A stretch of DNA of 64,000 nt from Sneathiellales bacterium (GTDB lineage Bacteria; Pseudomonadota; Alphaproteobacteria; JANQFL01). Shown here one piece after another: positions 50,203 through 61,546 of the stretch. The position numbers and the translations under genes are program-made. The DNA lies in contig JANQFL010000103.1 in NCBI GenBank assembly GCA_028277845.1, positions 1-64,000 of the forward strand, given 5' to 3'. The number at the start of each line of letters is the position of its first letter. Position 1 is the first letter of the stretch. The notes below the pieces were generated by a model that worked only from the letters and a program-made list of their open reading frames with translations, searched no databases and had not been told where the DNA came from.

Positions 50203-51298
50203 CGGCAGCCTCCCCTTCGGCCCAGCGGCCCTCCGCGATTTCCCGCCGCATCTTGCGCACCAGCTCGAGCTCGGACTGGAAGTCCACATAGTGGGGCAAT
50301 TTGAGATGCTGCACGAAGCCCGAGGCCTCGACGTTGTCGGCGTGGGCCAGCACGAACTCCTCGTCCTGGGCCGGCGCCGTCGCCTCCTCGCCCAGTTCGC
50401 GGCAGCGCAGGGCGCGGTCGACCAGGGCCATGGCCATGGCCTTGCGCTCGCAGAAACCGAAGGTCAGGCCGTAGCCGCGGGTGAACTGCGGCGGCTCGGT
50501 CTTCGATCCGGCGAACTGGTTGATCATCTCGCATTCGGTCAGGGTGATTTCGCCGATGACCACCGCTTCGCCGATTTCCTCTACGAAGACCTCGACCTCC
50601 ACCGCGCCCATGCGGATTTCGCCGGCGAACGGATGGGTGCGGCCGTAGCCGCGCTGGGTCGAATAGCCCAGCGCCAGCAGATAGCCTTCGTCACCCCGGG
50701 CCAGGGCCTGCAGCCGCAGGGCACGCTCGGCGGGGAAATCCATCGGATCGCGGGTCAGGTCGGGCGGCGGTGCGCCGTCATCGCCCGCCGGTTCGGTTTC
50801 GATCAGGTTTTCGTTGGCCAGCAGGTCCGAGACACGCGGCATGGTGCCGTCGTCGCCTTGGGGCGCTTCCGGCGCGTCCGGCACCGCGCCTTCCGCCGCC
50901 AGTGCGAAGTCGAGCAGGCGGTGGGTGTAGTCGAACGTGGGTCCCAGCACCTGGCCGCCGGGTAGATCCTTGTAGGTCGCCGAGATGCGCCGGCGGATGC
51001 GCATGGCGCCGGTATCGACCGGGCGTGTCTCGGCCAAACGCGGCAGTGTGGTACGGTAGGCCCGCAGGAGAAAGATCGCCTCGACCAGGTCGCCGCGCGC
51101 CTGCTTGATGGCCAGGGCCGCCAGGTCGCGATCGTACAGCGACCCTTCCGTCATTACCCGGTCGACGGCCAGGGTCATCTGTTGCTTGATCTGGTCGATG
51201 CCGAGTTCCGGTACCGCCTGGTCGCCGCGCCGGTCCTCCGCCAGCAGGGCGTGGGCGTTTTCGATGGCCTGCTCTCCGCCCTTGACCGCCACATACAT
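50186..51298 (-). CDS. phnI: C-P lyase core subunit PhnI
   Basis: 370 residues from ATG 51298 (MYVAVKGGEQAIENAHALLAEDRRGD), the standard PhnI start; the track ORF starts in phnH. Typical segments: LGIDQIKQQMTLAVDRVMTEGSLYDRDLAALAIKQARGD, RTTLPRLAETRPVDTGAMRIRRRISATYKDLPGGQVLGPTFDYTHRLLDF and LALGYSTQRGYGRTHPF. With PhnG, H and L it transfers the phosphonate to ATP's ribose, displacing adenine. It overlaps phnJ by 17 bp. Confidence 0.95.
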   Translation of the reverse strand: MYVAVKGGEQAIENAHALLAEDRRGDQAVPELGIDQIKQQMTLAVDRVMTEGSLYDRDLAALAIKQARGDLVEAIFLLRAYRTTLPRLAETRPVDTGAMRIRRRISATYKDLPGGQVLGPTFDYTHRLLDFALAAEGAVPDAPEAPQGDDGTMPRVSDLLANENLIETEPAGDDGAPPPDLTRDPMDFPAERALRLQALARGDEGYLLALGYSTQRGYGRTHPFAGEIRMGAVEVEVFVEEIGEAVVIGEITLTECEMINQFAGSKTEPPQFTRGYGLTFGFCERKAMAMALVDRALRCRELGEEATAPAQDEEFVLAHADNVEASGFVQHLKLPHYVDFQSELELVRKMRREIAEGRWAEGEAADVAAE

Positions 51299-51299
51299 G

Positions 51300-51896
51300 T
51301 CAGCTCTCCACTTTGGTTGTGCGCGGCAGGCAGGCGAGCCGGCCGCCGGCCACCAGAATGAAATCGAGGCCCAGGGGGAACCGCGCATGGTTCGCGCCGA
51401 CCAGGTCCCAGAAGGCCGGCGAAACACCGGTGACATCCAGGCGGTGCTCGCTTTCGATGCCCGGTCCGGTCAGCCGCCGGCCGTGTCCTTCGGTCAAGGC
51501 CGCCACCTGAACGATGAGCGTCGCCGAGCGGTCGGGATATTCGGGAGTGCCGGCGGAAAAGTCCCGGGCCAGGGATGCGCCGTCCATACCGGATATGATG
51601 GCGAAGGCGGCGGTGCCGGGATCGTCCGTCATCGGACAACCGGTGTGAAAGGAGAAAAACCCGGCCGCCGCGTCGGTGATGATGTCCGGCGCGATCCACA
51701 CCGGCGTCGCCAGGTCGAACAGTGTCAGCCCGGCGGCCGCCGTGGCGGGCGCCAGGGGGGGCGGCGCCGTTTCGAGGCGGTCGACCTGCGATATCCGTCC
51801 CGGCTGGGCGAAGGCGGACAGGATGGCCCGGTAGACGTGCTGGGAATCGAGGACGGGATCGGCCAATCCGGCCGCCGGCGCCGTAGATGCCATCAT
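51300..51896 (-). CDS. phnH: C-P lyase core subunit PhnH
   Basis: 198 residues from ATG 51896 (a second ATG follows at once). PhnH features: ADPVLDSQHVYRAILSAFAQPGRI, LTLFDLATPVWI, FFSFHTGCPMTDDPGTAAFAII and FPLGLDFILVAGGRLACLPRTT at the C terminus. It is a PLP-transferase-fold protein without PLP and forms part of the PhnGHIJ core. Its stop precedes the phnI ATG by one base and phnG ends two bases before its start. Confidence 0.93.
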   Translation of the reverse strand: MMASTAPAAGLADPVLDSQHVYRAILSAFAQPGRISQVDRLETAPPPLAPATAAAGLTLFDLATPVWIAPDIITDAAAGFFSFHTGCPMTDDPGTAAFAIISGMDGASLARDFSAGTPEYPDRSATLIVQVAALTEGHGRRLTGPGIESEHRLDVTGVSPAFWDLVGANHARFPLGLDFILVAGGRLACLPRTTKVES

Positions 51897-51898
51897 GC

Positions 51899-52393
51899 TC
51901 AGCGCCCCCGTTCCATGGTGAAGAATTCGACCTTGGTTGCCGCCGCCTTTGCCGCCTGCGCGGCGCGCGCGCGTTGCCGGGTCTGCCGCAGGGCGGGCAA
52001 TACGGATTGGCGCAGAGCGGGCCCCAGCCCGTTGTCCTGAAACACGGCGTCGAACAGCGCCACCAGTTCGGCATGGCGGCGACTGCGGCCGGCGACGGTG
52101 GCCGTGCCTTTGATACTCTCGCCACTCACGCTGTCCGCGATGCCCACGGTGCAACGGGTGATCGTCATTTCACCCAGATTGAAGGCGGCGCCGGACCCGC
52201 CGGTCCGCCCCCTGACCAAGGCGAGACCGGTTTCGGGCCGGCGCAGAAACGTGTGAACGGGCGGTGACGGCTGATCGTTCCACAGGATTTCCAGCTGATC
52301 CGAATCGGACTGGGCCAACACGGCCAGCCATTCGCGCCGGCTGAAAGCCTGAGAGCCGCCGTCTTCATGCTTACGATCCGAGGAGGAGGACAT
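51899..52393 (-). CDS. phnG: C-P lyase core subunit PhnG
   Basis: About 164 residues if ATG 52393 (MSSSSDRKHEDGG) is used; the track uses a GTG at 52408 that adds MSKLS and lies against the operator-like palindrome. PhnG motifs: RREWLAVLAQSDSDQLEILW, TFLRRPETGLALVRGRTGGSGAAFNLGEMTITRCTV (the main family block) and GRSRRHAELVALFDAVFQD. First gene of the leftward phnGHIJKLM-HD-DUF1045 operon, divergent from phnF. Confidence 0.92.
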   Translation of the reverse strand: MSSSSDRKHEDGGSQAFSRREWLAVLAQSDSDQLEILWNDQPSPPVHTFLRRPETGLALVRGRTGGSGAAFNLGEMTITRCTVGIADSVSGESIKGTATVAGRSRRHAELVALFDAVFQDNGLGPALRQSVLPALRQTRQRARAAQAAKAAATKVEFFTMERGR

Positions 52394-52409
52394 CGACAGT
52401 TTACTCACT

Positions 52410-52419
52410 TGTCTAGACA
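52410..52419. promoter_or_regulatory. Palindromic operator candidate for PhnF
   Basis: TGTCTAGACA is a perfect 10-bp palindrome in the phnG-phnF divergent gap, 16 bp before phnG ATG 52393 on the minus strand. It shares the TG-TAGAC-A core of TGGTATAGACCA reported for mycobacterial PhnF. The extended string ACTTGTCTA recurs before phnC (42409) and before the LeuC-type gene (13873). Confidence 0.55.
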
Positions 52420-52481
52420 GATTTCATCTCAAGTCCTACACTCCTATGGTTTCCGTCGCTTGACAGCCATGTGAACATTTT

Positions 52482-53213
52482 ATGACGCGCACCATCGACC
52501 GGCAGGCCTTGCTACCCCTGTGGCAGCAAATCCGCGATGTCCTGGCCGACGAAATCCGCACCGGCGTTCTGGGCGCGGACGGTAAGCTGCCGTCGGCTGG
52601 CCGCCTGGCGGAACGCTTCGGCGTCAACCGCCATACGGTGCGGCAGGCGTTGATGGCGCTGGAGGAATCCGGCCTCACCCAGACCCGGCAGGGGGCGGGC
52701 AGTTATGTGGTCGGCCGCGTCGTCGACTACCCCATCTCGCGCCACACACGGTTTTCGGAAATCGTGCTGAAACAGGGCATGGAACCGTCCGGGGAAGTGC
52801 TGCGGGATACGGAGAAAACCGCCAGCAAGGAAGTCGCCGACGCTCTCGCCGTCAAACACAACGCGCGTGTCATCATGATTGAACGCACGTGCCGGGCCGA
52901 CGGTCTGCTCATCGGCATCACCCGGCACCACTTCCCGGCCACCCGGTTTCGCAAATTGGGCCGTATCGTCCGGGAGACGTTCAGCATCTCCGACGCCTAT
53001 CGGCGAGTCGGTATCAAAAACTATTACCGCAGCGCGACCACGGTCTCGTCACGCCTGCCGACATCGCGCGAGGCCCGGCTTCTCGGCCAGCCGGCCTCCC
53101 ATCCGGTACTCGTCTCGAAGGCCGTCAATATCGATGAGGACGGACGGCCGATCGAATACGGTGTCACGCTGTTTTTGTCAGACCGGGTTTGCCTGCGATT
53201 TGGCGGACTGTAA
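52482..53213 (+). CDS. phnF: GntR/HutC-type regulator of phosphonate metabolism
   Basis: 243 residues. The winged helix is LWQQIRDVLADEIRTGVLGADGKLPSAGRLAERFGVNRHTVRQALMALEESGLTQTRQGAGSYV, and the UTRA effector domain follows (DYPISRHTRFSEIVLKQG, VIMIERTCRADGLLIGITRHHFP, RPIEYGVTLFLSDRVCLRF). It matches PhnF proteins that repress phn genes and respond to phosphonates or their metabolites. Divergent from phnG with a 10-bp palindrome in between. About 210 bp of non-coding DNA with no recognisable feature follow it. Confidence 0.92.
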   Translation: MTRTIDRQALLPLWQQIRDVLADEIRTGVLGADGKLPSAGRLAERFGVNRHTVRQALMALEESGLTQTRQGAGSYVVGRVVDYPISRHTRFSEIVLKQGMEPSGEVLRDTEKTASKEVADALAVKHNARVIMIERTCRADGLLIGITRHHFPATRFRKLGRIVRETFSISDAYRRVGIKNYYRSATTVSSRLPTSREARLLGQPASHPVLVSKAVNIDEDGRPIEYGVTLFLSDRVCLRFGGL

Positions 53214-53427
53214 AAGTCGTTTGAGAGCAAGCACCCTACGGATTTCGCCGCATGCGAATCAGGCCCGTACCCTGTGTGGACCGTCTGGCGCCCACGAAGC
53301 CGGATCGCCCCGCGGACGATCGATGTTCCATGAAATACGGAATGTCCGAGTTGGGTCGAACCCGCCCCCAACCCTTTCCGACCGGAGAAACCGTAAACCG
53401 TCTCGCCGGAACGAACTCTAGGAAAAA

Positions 53428-53516
<89 letters not shown>

Positions 53517-53673
53517 ACGGGGCCCGGCGGCGGGCCGCCGGGAAGGCCCGGAACCTACCCCAAGGCGCTTTTTGGGGCAAGACCCGCGTATCTCAAGAAA
53601 TTTGCCGAGGAAAAGGTTAACGCCGAGCCGCCACCGAGCTGGAAAACGCCCTTAAAACGGCCTCGGAAAGCCG

Positions 53674-53701
53674 TTGACAGGCGGGCCGCGGCGGTTATAT
53701 T
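53674..53701 (+). promoter_or_regulatory. rplU sigma70 promoter
   Basis: TTGACA (53674-53679) and TATATT (53696-53701) are separated by 16 bp, 65 bp upstream of the rplU start. Both hexamers are close to consensus, which fits a strongly expressed ribosomal-protein operon. Confidence 0.75.
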
Positions 53702-53766
53702 CCCGTCCTTCGGATCGCAGCGGCGCGAAAGGTTCGCGGCCGCTCCATTTTCTTTGGAAGAATATC

Positions 53767-54357
53767 ATGTACGCAGTCATCAGGACGGGTGGCAAACAGC
53801 AGAAGGTCGCCGCGGGTGAGGTCATCAAGGTCGAGAAGCTCGATGGCGAAGCCGGATCGACGGTCACCCTGGACGACGTGCTGGCCATCGGCGACGACAA
53901 GGGCCTGACCGTGGGATCCCCCACCGTCGACGGCGCGTCGGTCACCGCCGAAGTGCTGGAGCAGACCCGTGGCGCCAAGATCATCGTGTTCAAGAAGAAG
54001 CGCCGCAAGAACTACCGCCGCAAGAAGGGCCACCGCCAGCACGTGACCGTGCTGCGGGTCACCGACATTTCCGGCCCGGGCGCCAAGAAGGCCGCGGCGA
54101 AGAAGGCGCCGGCGAAGGCCAAGGCCGACGACGCGGCGGAAGAGAAGAAGCCGGCGGCCAAGAAGGCCCCCGCCAAGAAGACCGAGGCGAAGACCGAAGC
54201 CAAGACCGAGGCGAAAGCGCCGGCCGCCAAGAAGGCCCCGGCGAAGAAGGCCCCCGCCAAGAAGACCGAAACGGCGGCGGCCAAGAAGCCTGCGGCGAAG
54301 AAAGCCCCCGCTAAGAAAGCACCGGCCAAGAAGGCCGCGGACAAGTCCGAGGAGTAA
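53767..54357 (+). CDS. rplU: 50S ribosomal protein L21 with long Lys/Ala-rich tail
   Basis: 196 residues from ATG 53767. Residues 1-103 are ordinary L21: [61 protein letters not shown]. After [15 protein letters not shown] a tail of about 90 residues consists of AKKAPAKK- and KTEAKTEA-type repeats resembling histone H1. Typical bacterial L21 ends near residue 105. The tail is probably disordered and strongly basic. Expressed with rpmA from the promoter at 53674. Confidence 0.96.
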   Translation: MYAVIRTGGKQQKVAAGEVIKVEKLDGEAGSTVTLDDVLAIGDDKGLTVGSPTVDGASVTAEVLEQTRGAKIIVFKKKRRKNYRRKKGHRQHVTVLRVTDISGPGAKKAAAKKAPAKAKADDAAEEKKPAAKKAPAKKTEAKTEAKTEAKAPAAKKAPAKKAPAKKTETAAAKKPAAKKAPAKKAPAKKAADKSEE

Positions 54358-54360
54358 GCA

Positions 54361-54618
54361 ATGGCACATAAAAAGGCAGGTGGTAGCTCCCGCAACGGCC
54401 GCGACAGCGCGGGCCGGCGCCTGGGCGTGAAGAAATTCGGCGGCGAAGCCGTCATTCCCGGCAACATCATCGTGCGCCAGCGCGGCACCAAGTGGCACCC
54501 GGGCGAAAATGTCGGCCTGGGCAAGGACCACACCATCTTCGCGCTGGTCGAAGGCAAGGTGAAGTTTCTGCGTGGACGGAACAATCGTTCGATCGTTTCG
54601 GTGGAGCCGTCGCGCTGA
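54361..54618 (+). CDS. rpmA: 50S ribosomal protein L27
   Basis: 85 residues: [48 protein letters not shown], the conserved L27 N terminus that reaches the peptidyl-transferase centre. Three bases separate it from rplU. A strong terminator follows. Confidence 0.98.
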   Translation: MAHKKAGGSSRNGRDSAGRRLGVKKFGGEAVIPGNIIVRQRGTKWHPGENVGLGKDHTIFALVEGKVKFLRGRNNRSIVSVEPSR

Positions 54619-54646
54619 CGTGATCCCCTATCCATGTTCGGATCAA

Positions 54647-54675
54647 GGGGAATGGCCCGCCATTCCCCTTTTTTT
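54647..54675 (+). terminator. Rho-independent terminator after rpmA
   Basis: GGGGAATGG (54647-54655), loop CCCG and CCATTCCCC (54660-54668) form a perfect 9-bp stem followed by TTTTTTT (54669-54675). It separates rplU-rpmA from the obgE operon. Confidence 0.93.
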
Positions 54676-54683
54676 GTGTCTAA

Positions 54684-56896
<2,213 letters not shown>

Positions 56897-56916
56897 CAAG
56901 GCCAAGGAGAGGTGTC

Positions 56917-58200
56917 ATGAGTACACATGAACATGCGTCCGAGCAGTCGCTGGAAACCGTGATGGAGGAGCTGGGCAAGGCCGCCCGGGCCGCCATGGAA
57001 GCCCTGGCGCTGGCCGCGCCGGATGCCAAGATCGCCGCCCTCAAGGCCGCCGCCGCCGCCATGCGCGCCGACAAGGACGCCATCCTCGCGGCCAATGAAA
57101 AGGACATGGAGGTCGGCCGCCAGCGTAACCTGTCGGGCCCCATGCTGGATCGGCTGCAGCTCACCGAGGACCGCATCGAGGCCATGGCTCGTGGTGTTGA
57201 GGACGTCGCCGACCTGAACGATCCCATCGGTGAAGTCCTGGGCGAATGGGACCGCCCGAACGGCCTGCGCATCAGCCGCGTGCGGGTGCCGCTCGGCGTC
57301 ATCGGCGTTATTTACGAATCACGGCCCAACGTCACCGCCGACGCTGGCGCGCTGTGCCTCAAGGCCGGCAATGCCGCCATCCTGCGCGGCGGGTCGGAGA
57401 GCTTCCATTCCAGCCGCGCCATCCACACGTGCCTGGCCCATGGCCTGCGCATGGCCGGCCTGCCGGAAACGGCGATCCAGTTGATCCCCACCACCGACCG
57501 GGCCGCCGTCGGCATGCTGCTGTCCATGCCCGAGTATGTCGACGTCATCGTGCCCCGGGGCGGCCGGTCGCTGATCGAACGGGTGCAGAGCGAGAGCCGG
57601 GTGCCGGTGTTCGCCCACCTGGAAGGCCTGTGCCACATCTACGTGCACGAAAAGGCCGACGCCGAGATGGCCAAGTCGATCGCCGTCAACGCCAAGATGC
57701 GCCGCACCAGCATCTGCGGCGCCGCCGAGACGCTGCTGGTCGATAGGGCGGTGGCCGGGAACCAGCTGCCCGGCCTGATCGATGCCCTGATCGACGCCGG
57801 CTGCGCCGTGCGCGGCGACGACGCGACGCAGGCCGCCGACAGCCGGGTCACCCCGGCCGAGGATGTGGACTGGATCACCGAATATCTGGCGCCGGTCATT
57901 TCGGTGCGGGTGGTGGACGGTATCGAACAGGCCATGGCGCATATCGACCGCTACGGCTCGCATCACACCGATTCCATCGTGACCGAGGATCAGGCGGCGG
58001 CGGAGCGGTTCCTGCGCACGGTCGACAGCGCCATCGTCATGCACAACGCCTCGACCCAATACGCCGACGGCGCCGAGTTCGGCATGGGCGCCGAGATCGG
58101 CATCTCCACCGGCCGCATGCACGCCCGCGGCCCGGTCGGCGTCGAGCAGCTGACCACGTTCAAATACGTTGTACGGGGGTCGGGCCAGACCCGGCCCTGA
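56917..58200 (+). CDS. proA: Gamma-glutamyl phosphate reductase
   Basis: 427 residues of the aldehyde-dehydrogenase-like ProA family: [77 protein letters not shown], and the catalytic Cys in [17 protein letters not shown]-terminal [31 protein letters not shown]. It makes glutamate-5-semialdehyde with NADPH; follows proB by 20 bp. Confidence 0.97.
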   Translation: MSTHEHASEQSLETVMEELGKAARAAMEALALAAPDAKIAALKAAAAAMRADKDAILAANEKDMEVGRQRNLSGPMLDRLQLTEDRIEAMARGVEDVADLNDPIGEVLGEWDRPNGLRISRVRVPLGVIGVIYESRPNVTADAGALCLKAGNAAILRGGSESFHSSRAIHTCLAHGLRMAGLPETAIQLIPTTDRAAVGMLLSMPEYVDVIVPRGGRSLIERVQSESRVPVFAHLEGLCHIYVHEKADAEMAKSIAVNAKMRRTSICGAAETLLVDRAVAGNQLPGLIDALIDAGCAVRGDDATQAADSRVTPAEDVDWITEYLAPVISVRVVDGIEQAMAHIDRYGSHHTDSIVTEDQAAAERFLRTVDSAIVMHNASTQYADGAEFGMGAEIGISTGRMHARGPVGVEQLTTFKYVVRGSGQTRP

Positions 58201-58232
58201 CCGACGGCAATGGCGACGGGCACGGATCCGGC

Positions 58233-58865
58233 ATGAGCGGCCTGCGCGTCGGTTTGCTGGGCGGGTCGTTCAACCCGGCCCATGAAGGCCACCGCCATAT
58301 CAGCCTGGTGGCGCTGGAACGGCTGGCGCTGGACCAGGTCTGGTGGATGGTGTCGCCGCAGAACCCGTTGAAGCCGGTCAGCGGCATGGCCGACTTCACG
58401 CACCGCGTGCAACAGGCCCGGGACATCGCCCGGCATCCGCGTATCGTCGTCACCGACGTGGAAAACCGTCTGGGTACGCGTTTTACCGCCGAAACCGTCA
58501 AACGCCTGCAACAACGGCACCCTAGCATGCGATTCGTATGGTTAATGGGGGCCGACAATTTGTTACAGATCCCGGAATGGCGGAACTGGCGGACAATCTT
58601 CAATGCCCTGCCCATTGCGATTCTCGACCGCGGTCCCTATTCTATTTTCTATCGGGCCTTGTCCGGTCAGGCAGCCCAGACATTCAAACCTTTCAGGGTT
58701 TCTGCCAGCCGGGCCAGCCGATTGGCGGACATGGACGCCCCCGCCTGGGTCTACCTGCGGGACATGAAACGGCATCCGGCCTCCGCCACGGGTATCCGTG
58801 AAGCGGCGCGTTCGCGACAATCGAGCGGGCCGCCTGACATCAACCACGCCGGGACGTCCTCCTAG
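58233..58865 (+). CDS. nadD: Nicotinate-nucleotide adenylyltransferase
   Basis: 210 residues. Nucleotidyltransferase motif GLLGGSFNPAHEGHRHISLVAL with the HxGH signature, VWWMVSPQNPLK, and FVWLMGADNLLQIPEWRNWRTIF with the substrate-binding Asp. NAD biosynthesis, in the standard alphaproteobacterial position between proA and rsfS. The last 25 residues (SSGPPDINHAGTSS) are low-complexity. Confidence 0.95.
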   Translation: MSGLRVGLLGGSFNPAHEGHRHISLVALERLALDQVWWMVSPQNPLKPVSGMADFTHRVQQARDIARHPRIVVTDVENRLGTRFTAETVKRLQQRHPSMRFVWLMGADNLLQIPEWRNWRTIFNALPIAILDRGPYSIFYRALSGQAAQTFKPFRVSASRASRLADMDAPAWVYLRDMKRHPASATGIREAARSRQSSGPPDINHAGTSS

Positions 58866-58881
58866 CTGTCCCGGCCCTGAA

Positions 58882-59268
58882 ATGGAGCACGAAACCATAG
58901 GAATCCAGAGTAGCCCCGAACGGGCCGCCGCCGAGTTGCTGACGTTGATCCAGCACTCGCTTGAAGACGACAAAGCGGAAGATGTCGTCACTATCGATCT
59001 CGCAAAGAAATCCTCGATCGCCGATTTCATGGTCATCGCCAGCGGCCGTTCACAACGGCAGGTGGGCGCGATCTCGCAGCATTTGGCCGAACGGGTCAAA
59101 TCGGGCGGGTACGGACCGGCGCGGCTGGAGGGCACCAACACCTGCGACTGGGTGCTGGTGGATACGGGCGATGTGATCGTGCATGTCTTCCGACCCGAGG
59201 TGCGCAGCTTCTACAACCTCGAAAAACTGTGGTCCGTCGTCATGCCGGAGGAGGCCGCCGTCGTCTGA
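58882..59268 (+). CDS. rsfS: Ribosomal silencing factor RsfS
   Basis: 128 residues from ATG 58882 (MEHETIGIQSS); the track start lies in nadD. Motifs: DVVTIDLAKKSSIADFMVIASGRSQRQVGAISQHLAE, NTCDWVLVDTGDVIVHVFRPEVRSFYNLEKLW. It binds L14 to prevent subunit joining in starvation. 16 bp after nadD. Confidence 0.95.
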   Translation: MEHETIGIQSSPERAAAELLTLIQHSLEDDKAEDVVTIDLAKKSSIADFMVIASGRSQRQVGAISQHLAERVKSGGYGPARLEGTNTCDWVLVDTGDVIVHVFRPEVRSFYNLEKLWSVVMPEEAAVV

Positions 59269-59358
59269 GCCGACGGCCCCGCCTCCCTACACGGCAGGTA
59301 AGACTTTCCGGCGCCACGCACACGCGCCGGCCCTGTCCGTATATCGTATCCATTCCGG

Positions 59359-59823
59359 ATGAGCACCAAAATCACCATCGCCAGCGTCGGGCGCTGGCGC
59401 GACTGTCCCGAGCGCCGGTTGTTCGACGACTATGCGCGCCGCCTCGCCTGGCCGGTCGTACTGCGTGAAGTGGAGGTCAAGAAGTCCCTGCCCGACGCGG
59501 CGCGCATGACCCGGGAAGGCGACCTGTTGCGCCAGGCCGTGGACGGCTGCGACGTGTGTGTCGCCCTGGACGAACGCGGCAAGGCCCTGACCAGCCGCGA
59601 TATCGCCAAGCAGTTCGAATCTTGGCAGATGAACGGCCAGGGCGCGGTCGGTTTCCTGATCGGCGGCGCCGACGGCCTCGACGACGTCACCCGCAACGCC
59701 GCCGACGCGCGCTGGTCGCTCGGCGCCATGACTTGGCCACATATGCTGGTCAGAGTGCTGCTGGCCGAGCAGATCTACCGGGCGTCGAGTATTTTGGCCG
59801 GACACCCCTATCATCGGGGTTGA
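59359..59823 (+). CDS. rlmH: 23S rRNA (pseudouridine1915-N3)-methyltransferase
   Basis: 154 residues of the SPOUT family: MSTKITIASVGRWRDCPERRLFDDYARRL, VALDERGKALTSRDIAKQFESW, GAVGFLIGGADGLDDVTRNAAD and MTWPHMLVRVLLAEQIYRASSILAGHPYHRG, the last being the RlmH C-terminal signature. Normal length. Confidence 0.96.
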   Translation: MSTKITIASVGRWRDCPERRLFDDYARRLAWPVVLREVEVKKSLPDAARMTREGDLLRQAVDGCDVCVALDERGKALTSRDIAKQFESWQMNGQGAVGFLIGGADGLDDVTRNAADARWSLGAMTWPHMLVRVLLAEQIYRASSILAGHPYHRG

Positions 59824-59947
59824 GCCGAGGCGCCGACCGGGCTAGGAAACGGGACCAAAAGCGTGTCATCCGCGTGTCTCATTCAAATGTTCGTAGACCC
59901 GCCGACTAGGTAAACAAAGCGTTAGTAAATCCATGTATAGTGCCGCC

Positions 59948-61546
59948 ATGCCCAACCCGCGCTCGCCTTCCGACGCCGCCGCCCGTCCGAAACCGGTCGT
60001 GCTGTGTATCCTGGACGGCTGGGGGCTGCGCAGCGATCCCACCGACAACGCCATCGCCCTGGCCGACACACCCCACTGGGACGCCATGATGCGCGATTGC
60101 GCCACGGCGCGGATCGCCACGTCGGGCGAGGATGTCGGCCTGACCGCCGGCCAGATGGGCAATTCGGAAGTGGGCCACATGAACATCGGCGCCGGCCGTA
60201 TCGTCGTGCAGGACCTGCCGCGGATCGACGCGGCGGTGGCCGACGGATCGCTGGCGCAAAACGCCGATCTTCTGGCGTTCATCGAAAAGCTGAAAGCCTC
60301 GGGCGGCGTCTGTCATTTGATGGGGCTGCTGTCGCCCGGCGGCGTGCACAGCCACCAGGACCACGTGATCAGCCTGGCGCGTACTATCGCCGGCCACGGC
60401 ATTGCCGTGCGCGTCCACGCCTTCCTCGACGGCCGCGACACGCCGCCGAGAAGCGCCGACGGGTTCATGCGGCGGTTCGTCGACGCCCTCGGCAGCGACG
60501 GCGACATCCGCGTCGCCACCGTCTGCGGCCGTTACTACGCCATGGACCGGGACAAGCGCTGGGAGCGGGTATCGCTAGCCTACGACATGCTGACCGCGGC
60601 CACGGGCCGGCACGCCGACGATCCGGTGGAGGCCGTCACCGCAGCCTACGCGGCCGATGAAAACGACGAATTCGTCCTGCCCACCGTGGTCGGCGACCAT
60701 ACCGGCATGGCCGACGGCGACGGACTGCTGATGGCCAACTTCCGGGCCGACCGGGCGCGGGAAATTCTGACGGCGCTGGTCGACCCGCACTTCGACGGCT
60801 TCAACCGCGCCAAGACGGTCACCTTCGCCGCCCGGGCCGGCATGGTGTCCTACTCGACGGCGCTGGACGAATTCCTGCCCGCCCTGTTCCCGCCGATCGC
60901 GCTCAGGAACACCATCGGCGAACTGGTGGCCAAGGCCGGCATGACGCAGTTGCGCATCGCCGAAACCGAGAAATACGCCCACGTCACGTTCTTCCTGAAC
61001 GGCGGCGAGGAAAAGGTCTTCGACGGCGAGGACCGCGAGTTGATCCCCTCGCCCAAGGTGGCGACCTACGACCTGCAGCCGGAAATGTCGGCGCCGGAAG
61101 TGACCGACCGGCTGATCGCCGCCATCGGTTCGAACCGGTACGATCTGATCATCGTCAATTACGCCAATCCGGACATGGTCGGCCACACCGGCATCATGCC
61201 CGCCGCCATCACCGCGGTGCAGACCATCGATACCTGTCTCGGCCGGCTGAACGATGCCGTCAAGACGGCCGGGGGCGTCATGCTGGTGACGGCCGATCAC
61301 GGCAATATCGAACAGATGACCGACGACACCGGCGGGAACCCGCACACCGCCCACACGACCAATCTGGTGCCCCTGGTCCTGGTCAACGGTGCGCAGGGCG
61401 TGTCCTTGCGCGACGGCCGCCTGGCCGACATCGCACCGACCTTGCTGCGGTTCCTCGGGCTGCCCGTGCCGGACGACATGACCGGCCAGCCGCTGGTGGA
61501 TGCCGCCGGCGTGAACAGTGGACTGGAGCACCGTGCGTCGGCCTGA
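59948..61546 (+). CDS. gpmI: 2,3-bisphosphoglycerate-independent phosphoglycerate mutase
   Basis: 532 residues from ATG 59948 (MPNPRSPSDAAARPKPVVLCILDGWG); an upstream ATG (59933) adds five residues. Phosphatase metal site VLCILDGWGLRSDPTDNAIALAD, the phosphorylated Ser in GQMGNSEVGHMNIGAGR, VHAFLDGRDTPPRSA, CGRYYAMDRDKRWERV and the second metal cluster VTADHGNIEQM plus GGNPHTAHTTNLVP. It interconverts 3- and 2-phosphoglycerate in glycolysis. Confidence 0.96.
   Translation: MPNPRSPSDAAARPKPVVLCILDGWGLRSDPTDNAIALADTPHWDAMMRDCATARIATSGEDVGLTAGQMGNSEVGHMNIGAGRIVVQDLPRIDAAVADGSLAQNADLLAFIEKLKASGGVCHLMGLLSPGGVHSHQDHVISLARTIAGHGIAVRVHAFLDGRDTPPRSADGFMRRFVDALGSDGDIRVATVCGRYYAMDRDKRWERVSLAYDMLTAATGRHADDPVEAVTAAYAADENDEFVLPTVVGDHTGMADGDGLLMANFRADRAREILTALVDPHFDGFNRAKTVTFAARAGMVSYSTALDEFLPALFPPIALRNTIGELVAKAGMTQLRIAETEKYAHVTFFLNGGEEKVFDGEDRELIPSPKVATYDLQPEMSAPEVTDRLIAAIGSNRYDLIIVNYANPDMVGHTGIMPAAITAVQTIDTCLGRLNDAVKTAGGVMLVTADHGNIEQMTDDTGGNPHTAHTTNLVPLVLVNGAQGVSLRDGRLADIAPTLLRFLGLPVPDDMTGQPLVDAAGVNSGLEHRASA

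Noticed and set aside
52460-52465. TTGACA as -35 of a phnF promoter
   Set aside because: A -10 at normal spacing would fall on or beyond the phnF start codon; as a Pho half-box on the other strand (CTGTCAA) it has no good partner either.
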